A stretch of 64,000 nt of DNA, taken from Terribacillus halophilus (GTDB lineage Bacteria > Bacillota > Bacilli > Bacillales > Amphibacillaceae). The notes below the pieces were generated by a model. The model made no database searches. It was not told the DNA's origin and saw only the letters and a program-made list of their open reading frames with translations. Location: NCBI RefSeq assembly GCF_900101385.1, contig NZ_FMZB01000005.1, positions 1 to 64,000 of the forward strand. Direction: 5' to 3'. The translations under genes and the position numbers were made by a program. Below are positions 44,609 to 53,873 of this stretch, piece after piece (the first letter of the stretch is position 1; every line of letters starts with the position of its first letter).

Positions 44609-45004
44609 TCACAGCTTGCTGTACCACGCATCGTCAACGGGTTCCAGCCACTCTGTTTGACCAGGGGAAATAGCTAAGTGTACAAACCAGCTATCCATCG
44701 TTGCACCATGCCAATGTTTCACATTCGCTGGTATATTCACCACATCACCTTTCTTGAGCAGCTGGGCAGCTTTTCCTTCTTCTTGATACCAGCCTTCACC
44801 ACCGGTAACAAGAAGAACCTGACCGATTTGGTGGGAGTGCCAGTTGTTGCGTGATCCAGGTGCAAAAGTGACATTACCGATTGGGGCATCGATCGGTTCT
44901 TTATCCATATAAATCATGTTTAAGTATGCATCCCCAATGAAATTCTCTTCCACTTTGTTTCCTAATTCGAAGATAGTGCTGTTGCTTAGATCTTCTTTAG
45001 TCAT
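44609..45004 (-). CDS. cupin domain protein
   Basis: A 131-residue single-cupin protein. The metal-binding motif reads NWHSHQIGQVLLVTGGEGW then VNIPANVKHWHGA, with the expected histidines. AAGGGTGA precedes ATG 45004. It lies 4 bases after the CMD-family gene, so they are cotranscribed. Such cupin-CMD pairs accompany NmlR-type MerR regulators and may handle quinones or reactive carbonyls. Confidence 0.85.
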   Translation of the reverse strand: MTKEDLSNSTIFELGNKVEENFIGDAYLNMIYMDKEPIDAPIGNVTFAPGSRNNWHSHQIGQVLLVTGGEGWYQEEGKAAQLLKKGDVVNIPANVKHWHGATMDSWFVHLAISPGQTEWLEPVDDAWYSKL

Positions 45005-45008
45005 ATGT

Positions 45009-45344
45009 TCACCCTTCTTTCTTATCTTCATCAAAGATTTTCTTGGCGAGGTTAAACGCTGACCAAGCTTTCGGCCATCCGGCATAAAAAGCTAGATGCG
45101 TAATCACTTCCGCAACCTCTTCTTTTGTTAAGCCATTTGCTTTTGCTCTTTGGAGATGAGGGGTCAGCTGTTCCATATTTCCGCCTGCAAGCAGGGCAGA
45201 AACAGTAATCAAACTGCGATCGCGCGGTGATAATTCCTGTTTCCTCGACCAGACTTCACCAAAAAGAACATCATCATTCAGTTCGGCGAATTTCGGAGCA
45301 AAATCCCCTAACAAATCCCGTCCAGCTGTTTGTTTATCTGCCAT
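45009..45344 (-). CDS. carboxymuconolactone decarboxylase (CMD) family protein
   Basis: A 111-residue helical CMD/AhpD-fold protein: VWSRKQELSPRDRSLITVSALLAGG and TKEEVAEVITHLAFYAGWPKAW are typical. No CxxC is seen, so it is closer to gamma-CMD than to AhpD. AAGGAG is 8 bases before ATG 45344 and 2 before ATG 45350, so I prefer the former. First gene of the operon. Substrate unknown. Confidence 0.88.
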   Translation of the reverse strand: MADKQTAGRDLLGDFAPKFAELNDDVLFGEVWSRKQELSPRDRSLITVSALLAGGNMEQLTPHLQRAKANGLTKEEVAEVITHLAFYAGWPKAWSAFNLAKKIFDEDKKEG

Positions 45345-45388
45345 TTCCATTGCTCCTTTCTGCGATTCAATTAAGCATCTTCTTTTTT

Positions 45389-45419
45389 ACGCTACACCTT
45401 AGAGCCGACTCTAGGTCAA
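45389..45419 (-). promoter_or_regulatory. MerR-type promoter of the CMD-cupin-MerR operon
   Basis: On the minus strand TTGACC (-35) and TAGCGT (-10) are 19 bases apart, with the dyad TAGAGTCGGCTCTA in the spacer. This matches the NmlR/AdhR pattern of overlong spacer with a TAGAG-type repeat. Confidence 0.75.
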
Positions 45420-45501
45420 GGAGTTTTACCAGCACATTATTTCCCCCGTTGAAACTGCATTTTGTGCGCTGTCACAAAACTGTAAAAGAGTTATTGCTAA
45501 T

Positions 45502-45519
45502 TTGTGAAAACGTTCACAA
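45502..45519. promoter_or_regulatory. Rex operator in the divergent CMD/DoxX region
   Basis: TTGTGAAAACGTTCACAA is an exact TTGTGAA-N4-TTCACAA palindrome. It lies between the CMD operon (minus) and DoxX copy 2 (plus) and could affect both. Confidence 0.8.
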
Positions 45520-45641
45520 AATGAAGCGCAATCTTCTCTTTTCGCTTATACTACAAGTGTAGAAGGAAAAGCGCTAATCCCTCTCAATCTTATATGTGAA
45601 ACGTTTAACAAACTATTCTCATGGATGGAGTGTGGAAGAAA

Positions 45642-46157
45642 ATGATCATACAGTGGATTCGAAACAGTAAAACTGCGGCTGGGCTTTGGACAATTATCCG
45701 GATTTATCTTGGGTATGCGTGGCTTACTGGCGGACTCGGTAAACTGACCGGCGGTGGATTTGATGCTAGCGGCTTCCTGCAAGGAGCAGTGGCACAAGCA
45801 GGCGGGGAGCATCCGGCGGTACAAGGCTGGTGGGCGGTCTTCCTGGAACAAATAGCTTTGCCGAATGCCGGACTGTTCAGCTTCCTTGTCATGTGGGGAG
45901 AGATTCTTGTCGGAATTGCACTCATTCTCGGAGTCTTTACCAACTTCGCCGCACTCATGGGCATTACGATGAATTTTGCATTCCTCTTCAGTGGCACTGT
46001 CAGCACAAATGCACAGATGGTCTTGCTTACGATCTTCTTACTAGTCGCTGGAGCCAATGCCGGACGCTATGGACTCGACCGCTGGGTGCTGCCATATTTA
46101 AGAAATCACTATCCAAAACATACACCGAGAACACCGACGAAGCCGGTTGCTTCATAA
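45642..46157 (+). CDS. DoxX family membrane protein, copy 2
   Basis: A 171-residue four-helix DoxX protein with IYLGYAWLTGGLGKLTGGGFDASGF and FLVMWGEILVGIALILGVFTNFAALMG. It is closely similar to copy 1 at 34994. The start is uncertain: ATG 45642 has TGGAAGAAA before it, while ATG 45621 has no RBS. A Rex site and a TTATACTAC-like -10 lie upstream, and it is divergent from a CMD operon. Redox stress response is likely; no enzyme activity is assigned. Confidence 0.85.
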   Translation: MIIQWIRNSKTAAGLWTIIRIYLGYAWLTGGLGKLTGGGFDASGFLQGAVAQAGGEHPAVQGWWAVFLEQIALPNAGLFSFLVMWGEILVGIALILGVFTNFAALMGITMNFAFLFSGTVSTNAQMVLLTIFLLVAGANAGRYGLDRWVLPYLRNHYPKHTPRTPTKPVAS

Positions 46158-46168
46158 AAAAAATTATG

Positions 46169-46197
46169 ACCTACTGCCATCAAGCAGTAGGTTTTTT
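46169..46197 (+). terminator. terminator after DoxX copy 2
   Basis: Stem ACCTACTGC / GCAGTAGGT followed by TTTTT. Confidence 0.88.
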
Positions 46198-46278
46198 GCT
46201 GAATAATGGAACTTCATACGTTGTTTTTCGTACAATTTGTATACTTTCCTTTATGAGGAAAAGAATGGAGGATATAAG

Positions 46279-46560
46279 ATGGTCTTACTTTTAGATGTAT
46301 TCAATCTTATGCTGCTGTCTTCTTTGACAGGTACTTATGAAGAAGACGATATCCAGCACAATATCGAACAGCTGCGAAAAACAGAATGGTTCCAGCAATA
46401 TCTGAAACAGCAGCCATACCGTGATTTGCTCATCTATGATAAGGATGTCCGAAAAGTGATAGTGAAGCTGAATGATAAAAAGCTTGCCAAGAATCCTCAA
46501 CGACCAGCTTATCAGCGTATCGTCACAAAAGCATTGCAACGGAAAATCATCGTTTCTTAA
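46279..46560 (+). CDS. hypothetical protein
   Basis: A 93-residue protein with GGAGGATATAAG before ATG 46279. It reads MVLLLDVFNLMLLSSLTG then an Asp/Glu-rich stretch and basic helices (YDKDVRKVIVKLNDKKLAK). I recognise no family. It ends 14 bases before the next gene, so the two may be cotranscribed. Confidence 0.55.
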   Translation: MVLLLDVFNLMLLSSLTGTYEEDDIQHNIEQLRKTEWFQQYLKQQPYRDLLIYDKDVRKVIVKLNDKKLAKNPQRPAYQRIVTKALQRKIIVS

Positions 46561-46574
46561 GAAAGCAGGTACTT

Positions 46575-46964
46575 ATGACAAATCTACAGGTGACAGGCAT
46601 AGCATCATGTGGCAACTCTCCCAAAAGGGAGCTTATCCGTCAGCTGACGATTGCTGCATTCCAACAACAGTACCAACAGTTAGAGAATCAACTTGCACCT
46701 GATTGCAAATTGGAAATAGCCGGGAAGGGAGCATATATTGGAAGTGCCACCATCTTGCCAGTGCTTTCTTCTTTAGAGGGTGTCACAGCAGTACATATTG
46801 CCAATGCTTTCACCCACGGTAAGCAAGGAGCAGTGAATGGCTTTTTCAAGATGGATACACAGTCGTATGCATTCGCACTGATTTTTACTTTTGCAAGTGC
46901 AGGAAAGAATGCGAAGGTGCAGTCCGTTTCTTGCTATGTGACAAAAACGAGGAACCAATCGTAG
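46575..46964 (+). CDS. NTF2-like domain protein
   Basis: A 129-residue protein with a cone-like alpha+beta pattern: AAFQQQYQQLENQLAPDC (helix), GKGAYIGSATI, then strands AVHIANAFTHGKQGAVNGFF, FALIFTFASAG and VQSVSCYV. This is the layout of SnoaL/NTF2-type proteins with a ligand pocket. AGGT lies before ATG. Function unknown. Confidence 0.6.
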   Translation: MTNLQVTGIASCGNSPKRELIRQLTIAAFQQQYQQLENQLAPDCKLEIAGKGAYIGSATILPVLSSLEGVTAVHIANAFTHGKQGAVNGFFKMDTQSYAFALIFTFASAGKNAKVQSVSCYVTKTRNQS

Positions 46965-46986
46965 AGGCTGGTTCCTCGCTTTATTT
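46949..46986 (+). terminator. terminator after the NTF2-like gene
   Basis: Stem CGAGGAACCA / TGGTTCCTCG around an 11-base loop and then CTTTATTT. Confidence 0.85.
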
Positions 46987-47051
46987 GGTACCTAAGCTAT
47001 CGGGTGTTGAAAGTACTGTAATACATTGGTTCTCATACAAAGGAGTTTTAT

Positions 47052-47177
47052 ATGTTTGGCTTACTTGACTTGATTCTTACTTACATCGAAATTATTTTGT
47101 ACCTTGTCGCCCTCCCCGCCATTTACTACGTGATAAAATTATTGCGCCAAATCGAGGAGAATACGAGGAATAAATAG
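47052..47177 (+). CDS. small membrane protein
   Basis: A 41-residue ORF with AAAGGAG 7 bases before ATG 47052. It begins MFGLLDLILTYIEIILYLVA and continues LPAIYYVIKLLRQIEENTRNK, one long hydrophobic segment then a charged tail. A terminator follows within 9 bases, which strengthens the case for a real small gene. Confidence 0.6.
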   Translation: MFGLLDLILTYIEIILYLVALPAIYYVIKLLRQIEENTRNK

Positions 47178-47185
47178 TACATACC

Positions 47186-47218
47186 AACCTATTGCACACC
47201 AGCAATAGGTTTCTTTTA
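47186..47218 (+). terminator. terminator after the small membrane gene
   Basis: Stem AACCTATTGC / GCAATAGGTT and then TCTTTT. Confidence 0.85.
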
Positions 47219-47279
47219 TAACGTCAACTGTTGCAGTCATGCCCTTTCTTGGATATTCTGGGAGTGGAGGTGATACCTG

Positions 47280-47378
47280 ATGGCAATTGAGACGAATGCT
47301 CATGCGTCAGAATTTGTAACAGCTCATGCAAAGCCTATTGGGAAAGGCGATACTTTGTGTGAGGAGACTGTCTACTAA
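47280..47378 (+). CDS. small 32-residue peptide
   Basis: ATG 47280 has GGAGGTGAT 7 bases upstream, a consensus RBS. It encodes MAIETNAHASEFVTAHAKPI and GKGDTLCEETVY. It is soluble, has one Cys and is not similar to a known leader peptide. It lies in front of the FusB-like gene and could be a regulatory leader or an unknown small protein. Confidence 0.45.
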   Translation: MAIETNAHASEFVTAHAKPIGKGDTLCEETVY

Positions 47379-47453
47379 TCGCCAATGTATCCTTTTCTGT
47401 CCGGGCTTTGCACTTATCTAAGCATGAAAAGAAGATAAGGGAGCGAACAGGAA

Positions 47454-48110
47454 ATGGATAAACAAAAAAACAATGAACAAGCATTTATACGGAATGACCA
47501 ATATAATTTCATCGCAAAACAGGTGTCTCATATCATCAATGCCCATGCCACGGTGAACCATGCAGATACACTGGATGGAGTGAAGCTCCATGCCTTCTCG
47601 AAAGTGGAGGAGATGCTTCCAGAAATGACGGAAGCACAAGAAACGCTTTTGAACCGTCTGCTGGAGATAGAGGAGGAAATGGAAGCACAAGCCTTTCTAT
47701 CAGAGCTGAAGCAGTATGTCATCCCCTTCCGGAAAGTGTCGAAAAAAACGGTGGAGAAGCTATTCCCGAAAGCGAAGAAGCTGCAGATGCCGGATTTGGA
47801 TGCGCTGGATTTCCAAAGGCTGTCGTACATCGGCTGGTTCGACACTCGGGCGCATAAGCAGCACTTGATCGTCGAATATCAAGGCAAGCTGAAAGGCATT
47901 TCTGGCGTCTTCGATAACAGCAGCACACAAGGCATTTGTTCTTTGTGTAACAGCCTTGGTGATGTCGGTTTGTTCGTCACACGGGTCAAGAGCGGGAAAG
48001 AGACCTATGTGAATAGGGGAAACTATATATGCAAGGACAGCCAAAGCTGTAATGAACAACTGTTGGATCTAGGGAAAGTAGAGACATTCCTGAATCATCT
48101 GTTTCAGTAA
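47454..48110 (+). CDS. FusB-type elongation factor G-binding protein
   Basis: A 218-residue two-domain protein: an N-terminal helical bundle and a C-terminal treble-clef zinc finger with CSLCNS and YICKDSQSCN. FusB/FusC proteins bind EF-G and release it from stalled ribosomes, which gives fusidic acid resistance in staphylococci. The chromosomal Bacillus homologues may act in ribosome clearance. AGGAAATG-like RBS (GAACAGGAA). Monocistronic with a bidirectional terminator. Confidence 0.85.
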   Translation: MDKQKNNEQAFIRNDQYNFIAKQVSHIINAHATVNHADTLDGVKLHAFSKVEEMLPEMTEAQETLLNRLLEIEEEMEAQAFLSELKQYVIPFRKVSKKTVEKLFPKAKKLQMPDLDALDFQRLSYIGWFDTRAHKQHLIVEYQGKLKGISGVFDNSSTQGICSLCNSLGDVGLFVTRVKSGKETYVNRGNYICKDSQSCNEQLLDLGKVETFLNHLFQ

Positions 48111-48113
48111 CGG

Positions 48114-48150
48114 ACAAAGAGCAGACAACTTTAGTCTGCTCTTTGTTTAT
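48114..48150. terminator. bidirectional terminator
   Basis: ACAAAGAGCAGAC / GTCTGCTCTTTGT between the convergent FusB-like and Lrp genes. Confidence 0.9.
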
Positions 48151-48574
48151 GTGCATTGATTTCCACTTGTGAAAAGATGAAATGCGTTACAGTCGTTGCG
48201 AAAGACGCAATCGAATCAATAAACTCTTCTACTTGGGCAAAACTCCCAAACCGCATCTTCATCATGAAACAGGCATTGCCTGCAATCCGATAACAGAAAT
48301 CGACATTATCCAAAGTGGCGATATGGGCTTTGAACGCTTTGTAATTGCCATTCTTCATCGTCGCTTCCATGATGCACTGAACAGGCAGACCCAGCTTTTC
48401 ATAATCGATTTCCAACGTATACTTTTTGATCACCCCGAATGCTTCCATCTGCCGCACGCGTTCCGTGACTGATGGGGAAGACAGATTCACCCGCCTGCTG
48501 AGTTCACTCATCGACAGCCGGCTATTCGCCTTCAACTCAGCCAAAATTCTCCTATCGGTATCGTCTATTTTCAT
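48131..48574 (-). CDS. Lrp/AsnC family transcriptional regulator
   Basis: A 147-residue regulator with an AsnC-type HTH (MKIDDTDRRILAELKANSRL then MSELSRRVNLSSPSVTERVRQME) and a C-terminal RAM ligand domain. GAGGATG precedes ATG 48574; longer upstream starts are unlikely. It is divergent from an AhpD-like gene (48697), which may be a target. Ligand unknown, probably an amino acid. Confidence 0.9.
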   Translation of the reverse strand: MKIDDTDRRILAELKANSRLSMSELSRRVNLSSPSVTERVRQMEAFGVIKKYTLEIDYEKLGLPVQCIMEATMKNGNYKAFKAHIATLDNVDFCYRIAGNACFMMKMRFGSFAQVEEFIDSIASFATTVTHFIFSQVEINAHKQRAD

Positions 48575-48696
48575 TTTTAAGACATCCTCGCTAAAGTAGT
48601 TAAAAAGCATAAGTTTTAATCGCCAAACTCCTTTAAATCTATATGTAATCAAGCAAGATGATTATTTATATTAAATATAGCCAAGGAGGAGACAAC

Positions 48697-49137
48697 ATGA
48701 CAAGAATAAGTAAATCAAAATTTGGGAAAACAAGCTTTCAAAAATTATTAGGCCATAATCTCAGTATCATGACAGCATGGTCGGAGCTATCCGACATTCT
48801 AGAGAAGAACGTCAGGCTATCAGCAAGCTTGAAGGAACAAGTAAGGCGCACACTTGCTCAATCCAACGAATGCGCCTACTGCAAAGCCAAAGGCAAGCCG
48901 GATGAAGCTATCTTTGATGAGAAGACATCTGTTGCTGTCGGGTTCGCGACCGTCTTCCAACACCACGCCAAAGGCAATCTTCCGGATTCGGCTTTTGACA
49001 TACTGGAGGAATATTTCTCGGAAGCAGAAATCAGTGAATTATGTGCTTTTATTTGCTTTACAACGGCGCAGCAGTATTTTGGGGCGATGATGAAGCTGGA
49101 GGCTGACGAGGAGATAGATGCAGAAAGTCATGCTTAA
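48697..49137 (+). CDS. CMD/AhpD-like peroxidase-fold protein
   Basis: A 146-residue helical CMD-domain protein. ECAYCKAKG holds a CxxC, as in the AhpD active site, and NVRLSASLKEQVRRTLAQSN and FTTAQQYFGAMM are AhpD-like. It would reduce peroxides or pass electrons to peroxiredoxins. AAGGAGGAG precedes ATG 48697. It is divergent from an Lrp-type regulator. Confidence 0.82.
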   Translation: MTRISKSKFGKTSFQKLLGHNLSIMTAWSELSDILEKNVRLSASLKEQVRRTLAQSNECAYCKAKGKPDEAIFDEKTSVAVGFATVFQHHAKGNLPDSAFDILEEYFSEAEISELCAFICFTTAQQYFGAMMKLEADEEIDAESHA

Positions 49138-49198
49138 TTATCGTCATCTTGCTATAATCTAATTGTTAAAACCTGTCATTTCAAAAGGGGAGGCAATC

Positions 49199-49708
49199 AT
49201 GATCCATATAGCATTGGCAAAACCAGAACATGTTGCAGGAATAGCCGAAGTCTGCACGGATGGCTATTGGGCCACGTACAGGGAAACACACTCCGAGACA
49301 TACATCCAGGGGATAATCGAAGAATTTTATAATCACGACCGAATTCGAAAAGAAGTAACCGAGACGAGCAGACATTGGGGAGGATACTTTGTTGCGCTGG
49401 AAGAAGGGAAAGTGATTGGTGCGATAGGCGGCGGGATGATCGATGAAGGCGTCGGGGAAGTTTTCGTGCTGTATCTGAATCAGGATCGACGCAATGAAGG
49501 GATAGGCACGAAATTATTAGATGCTCTCACCAAACAGCAAAAGGAGCAGTTTGCCGCTTTTGAACAATGGGTATCTGTGGCAAAGGGAAATCAAAAAGGC
49601 ATTCCTTTTTATGAAGCAAAAGGGTTCACCGCCCAGCATGAACAAGCTGGCTATCATGAAGTGGATGGAGAACGGTACACATCTGTGAGATATAAACGGC
49701 ATATATAA
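49199..49708 (+). CDS. GNAT family N-acetyltransferase
   Basis: A 169-residue GNAT enzyme. The CoA loop is LNQDRRNEGIGTKLLDAL and the ending EAKGFTAQHEQAGYHEVDGERY resembles N-acetyltransferases of small amines or peptides. AGGGGAGG precedes ATG 49199. Substrate unknown. A terminator follows. Confidence 0.88.
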   Translation: MIHIALAKPEHVAGIAEVCTDGYWATYRETHSETYIQGIIEEFYNHDRIRKEVTETSRHWGGYFVALEEGKVIGAIGGGMIDEGVGEVFVLYLNQDRRNEGIGTKLLDALTKQQKEQFAAFEQWVSVAKGNQKGIPFYEAKGFTAQHEQAGYHEVDGERYTSVRYKRHI

Positions 49709-49712
49709 GTGA

Positions 49713-49742
49713 AAGACCAGCCTAAAGCGGCTGGTTTTCTCA
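49713..49742. terminator. bidirectional terminator
   Basis: Stem ACCAGCC / GGCTGGT followed by TTTCTC, between the GNAT gene and ydiK. Confidence 0.75.
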
Positions 49743-49943
49743 TTTTTGATTCATTTTCTTAATCTTGTAATGAAGTTTGATATAGCGAATAGCTGTGTAA
49801 ATATCAAACGTGGCGAAGATGGCGCAGAAGATGCTTAAAAATGTCCAATCTCCTGCTTTTCTTACATCTGTTACAGCCCAGAATACGAACATGCATCCGA
49901 TGAACAGATACAAAACCGCAAGGGACAATGGCGAGCGTATCAT
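49740..49943 (-). CDS. ydiK: YdiK family membrane protein
   Basis: A 67-residue protein with two membrane helices (LSLAVLYLFIGCMFVFWAV and FLSIFCAIFATFDIYTAI) and a basic C-terminus. It matches B. subtilis YdiK in size and position, between rex and groES, six bases downstream of ydiL on the same strand. Function unknown. Confidence 0.85.
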   Translation of the reverse strand: MIRSPLSLAVLYLFIGCMFVFWAVTDVRKAGDWTFLSIFCAIFATFDIYTAIRYIKLHYKIKKMNQK

Positions 49944-49949
49944 GAATAG

Positions 49950-50678
49950 TTATCCTCCAAAGATGATCGTTTGCATGTTTTCCAATTGTTTCTGCATTTT
50001 TTCAAATTCTTCAAGTCTTTCCGGTGTGAAGTAAAGCTGCATGATGACGACCAGCAGATTCATTAAACCGTGCGTGATGATCGGGACGATGATCCGTTTC
50101 GTCTTCACATAAAGCGCAGCGAAAATGACACCCATGACAAAGTACTGCAAAAGATGCAGGAAATCTCCATGCACTGCACCAAATACAAGTGCCGATATGA
50201 GTACAGCTATGAAGAAGTTCGTCCGCTTATAGATTTCCCCGAAAAGGATTTTACGGAAGATGATTTCTTCCAATATTGGAGCAAATACAACTACAATCAA
50301 TGCAAATGCAGGAACCGTCCGAACAGCTTCCATAATAGTAGACGTATTTTCGGACCCTTGTCTGATATTCAATACATACATTTCGATCAATCCGGCAATC
50401 ACTTGTCCGAAATATGCAGCAAAGAATCCGATGATGATCCAGACAACCGTCATGCCAGGACTAGCGGCATTGCGCATAGCAGGTGTGCGCATATCTTGAC
50501 GCAGCAGGAAGAACGTAATGATGACAGCGAGCAGGAAGGTGATCAAACTCCATCCGTAGGAAAAAATGGTCAGATCCCATCCTTGCTCCCTCATCCAAGG
50601 TACAAATGGAAGCAGCACAAATGACGAGAGCTGCATCACAATATATGTCAATATGACGTACCAATAGCGTGCTGGCAA
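49950..50678 (-). CDS. ydiL: CPBP family intramembrane protease YdiL
   Basis: A 242-residue membrane protease of the CPBP/CAAX family. The catalytic motifs are intact: APILEEIIFRKILFG (EExxxR), FGAVHGDF and ITHGLMN. AAGGAG is 8 bases before TTG 50678, the likely start. Same position as B. subtilis ydiL, divergent from groES. Function unproven; membrane-protein processing is likely. Confidence 0.88.
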   Translation of the reverse strand: MPARYWYVILTYIVMQLSSFVLLPFVPWMREQGWDLTIFSYGWSLITFLLAVIITFFLLRQDMRTPAMRNAASPGMTVVWIIIGFFAAYFGQVIAGLIEMYVLNIRQGSENTSTIMEAVRTVPAFALIVVVFAPILEEIIFRKILFGEIYKRTNFFIAVLISALVFGAVHGDFLHLLQYFVMGVIFAALYVKTKRIIVPIITHGLMNLLVVIMQLYFTPERLEEFEKMQKQLENMQTIIFGG

Positions 50679-50868
50679 TGTAACGACTCCTTCCGCCTTA
50701 CTTATGTAGTTGGCATCTTAGGTATTTTAACATAAGAACAGGGTGAGTATGTAGCGCTGTGCATTGTAATTACCCTGTTAAATCACTTAAGGATTGGCAG
50801 GAGAAATGGAGAATTCGTCGAACAACTATCTGAGTGTCTTACTTGCAATCCGTTTTCGTTTTGATTAT

Positions 50869-50874
50869 TATAAT
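50869..50874 (+). promoter_or_regulatory. -10 box of the groESL promoter
   Basis: TATAAT just upstream of the CIRCE site. A clear -35 at normal spacing is not visible; TTGCAA is 20 bases upstream. Confidence 0.5.
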
Positions 50875-50881
50875 AACTGTG

Positions 50882-50908
50882 TTAGCACTCAACTAACTCG
50901 AGTGCTAA
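50882..50908 (+). promoter_or_regulatory. CIRCE operator (HrcA site)
   Basis: TTAGCACTC-N9-GAGTGCTAA, a perfect CIRCE inverted repeat. HrcA represses groESL here until heat stress. Confidence 0.97.
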
Positions 50909-50946
50909 AAATTAAATTATCGATTATATTAAGGAGGGTTTCTCAC

Positions 50947-51231
50947 ATGTTGAAGCCACTAGGCGATCGTGTCGTAATTGAACTTGTAGAGCAGGAGGAG
51001 AAAACAGCAAGCGGAATCGTGCTTCCTGAATCTGCCAAGGAAAAACCGCAAGAAGGTAAAGTTGTTGCCGTCGGTAGCGGTCGTGTAACCGATAATGGAC
51101 AAAGAGTTACACCAGAAGTAGAAGAAGGCAACTTTATCATCTTCTCTAAATACTCTGGTACAGAATTGAAATACGAAGGAAAAGATTACTTAATTCTTCG
51201 CGAAAGCGACATCCTTGCAGTATTAGGATAA
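50947..51231 (+). CDS. groES: co-chaperonin GroES
   Basis: A 94-residue co-chaperonin, the lid of Gro[24 protein letters not shown] and [10 protein letters not shown] are diagnostic; the mobile loop is complete. AAGGAGG precedes ATG 50947, and the upstream open frame is not used. First gene of the groESL operon under CIRCE control. Confidence 0.98.
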   Translation: MLKPLGDRVVIELVEQEEKTASGIVLPESAKEKPQEGKVVAVGSGRVTDNGQRVTPEVEEGNFIIFSKYSGTELKYEGKDYLILRESDILAVLG

Positions 51232-51271
51232 TCCGAAGAACAGATTCATATACCATAGAAGATATATTTAG

Positions 51272-52918
<1,647 letters not shown>

Positions 52919-52983
52919 TCTAAAGACATAGAATATAACGTTAAAAGCATTATATTTCGACTGTTCTATAGATAGCTTTTAAA

Positions 52984-53022
52984 GAAGGCTACTTCCATAT
53001 TATAAAGGAGGTAGTCTTTTTT
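52984..53022 (+). terminator. terminator after groEL
   Basis: Stem with AGGCTACTTCC and GGAGGTAGTCT, then TTTTTT. Confidence 0.75.
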
Positions 53023-53873
53023 GTGATATCAGATTATATACGTAAGTGTTTTGAACCCACAATTTAATAGAGTACTGTCGATAAGTATTAAGATTTACAA
53101 GATAGTGTGGTGATTCTGCTATTGAAGTTATGTGTATCCATAACCCTTTCTAGTTAAGTTCATCTGTGGATTTATCTAATCAATACTATAGAAATACTGT
53201 TCTCGTAAAGCTATACGATTATGAAATTCTCAAATGATGTTTTCTAGAGATATATTGTACTTTATTTAAAGTGCCTTTGTATGAAAGGTGTTCTGTGTAA
53301 ATAGAGATTAAATACGAAAGAGTCTAGCCAAGCTAACTCAAATATATAATTAAATAGAATTATTTTAGTATGGATTTACAATATCATACAATTTGTTAAT
53401 ATAGAGATAATGTAGAAAATATGGAATGAGTAAAGAATGTATAGCACTCCTTCACTTATAAAGTTTCAAGTCTAGTAATCAAGAAGAATCACCTAATAAA
53501 ATAGAATATTATGGAAATTTATCTTTTGGAATAGAAATTATACCTGTTCATTATTATTTAAGATAAGACAAACCATAGGAAAATTATTATGCGCGCCTAT
53601 TATGTGACAAATGGATTTTTAAAGGTGGTATTGTTTATTTCTGAGTTTTTTACTTAGAAAATGAAGATTACGAAATGATTGGATCTGCTTGTGCAATGGC
53701 CTCACATCGCCGTTTGAAAGAAGACGAGAAATTAGGAAAATAGATTTTAATTATCATCCTTTAGAGGAAGCATCAAGCATGTTAGACCGTAGTAAAACAT
53801 TAATGCTTTAACTAAGGATGAAATAGTTAAGTTAAGTCTAGTATGAGATGAGCAAAGAGGAGATGGAAAACAA
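53023..53873. other. AT-rich stretch with decayed coding remnants
   Basis: About 850 bases without a supported gene, markedly more AT-rich than groEL. A 29-codon fragment at 53654-53743 reads like a protein tail (ENEDYEMIGSACAMASHRRL then KEDEKLGK), and another piece at 53767-53811 ends SMLDRSKTLML. Both lack starts. This looks like the decayed edge of an island. Confidence 0.45.
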
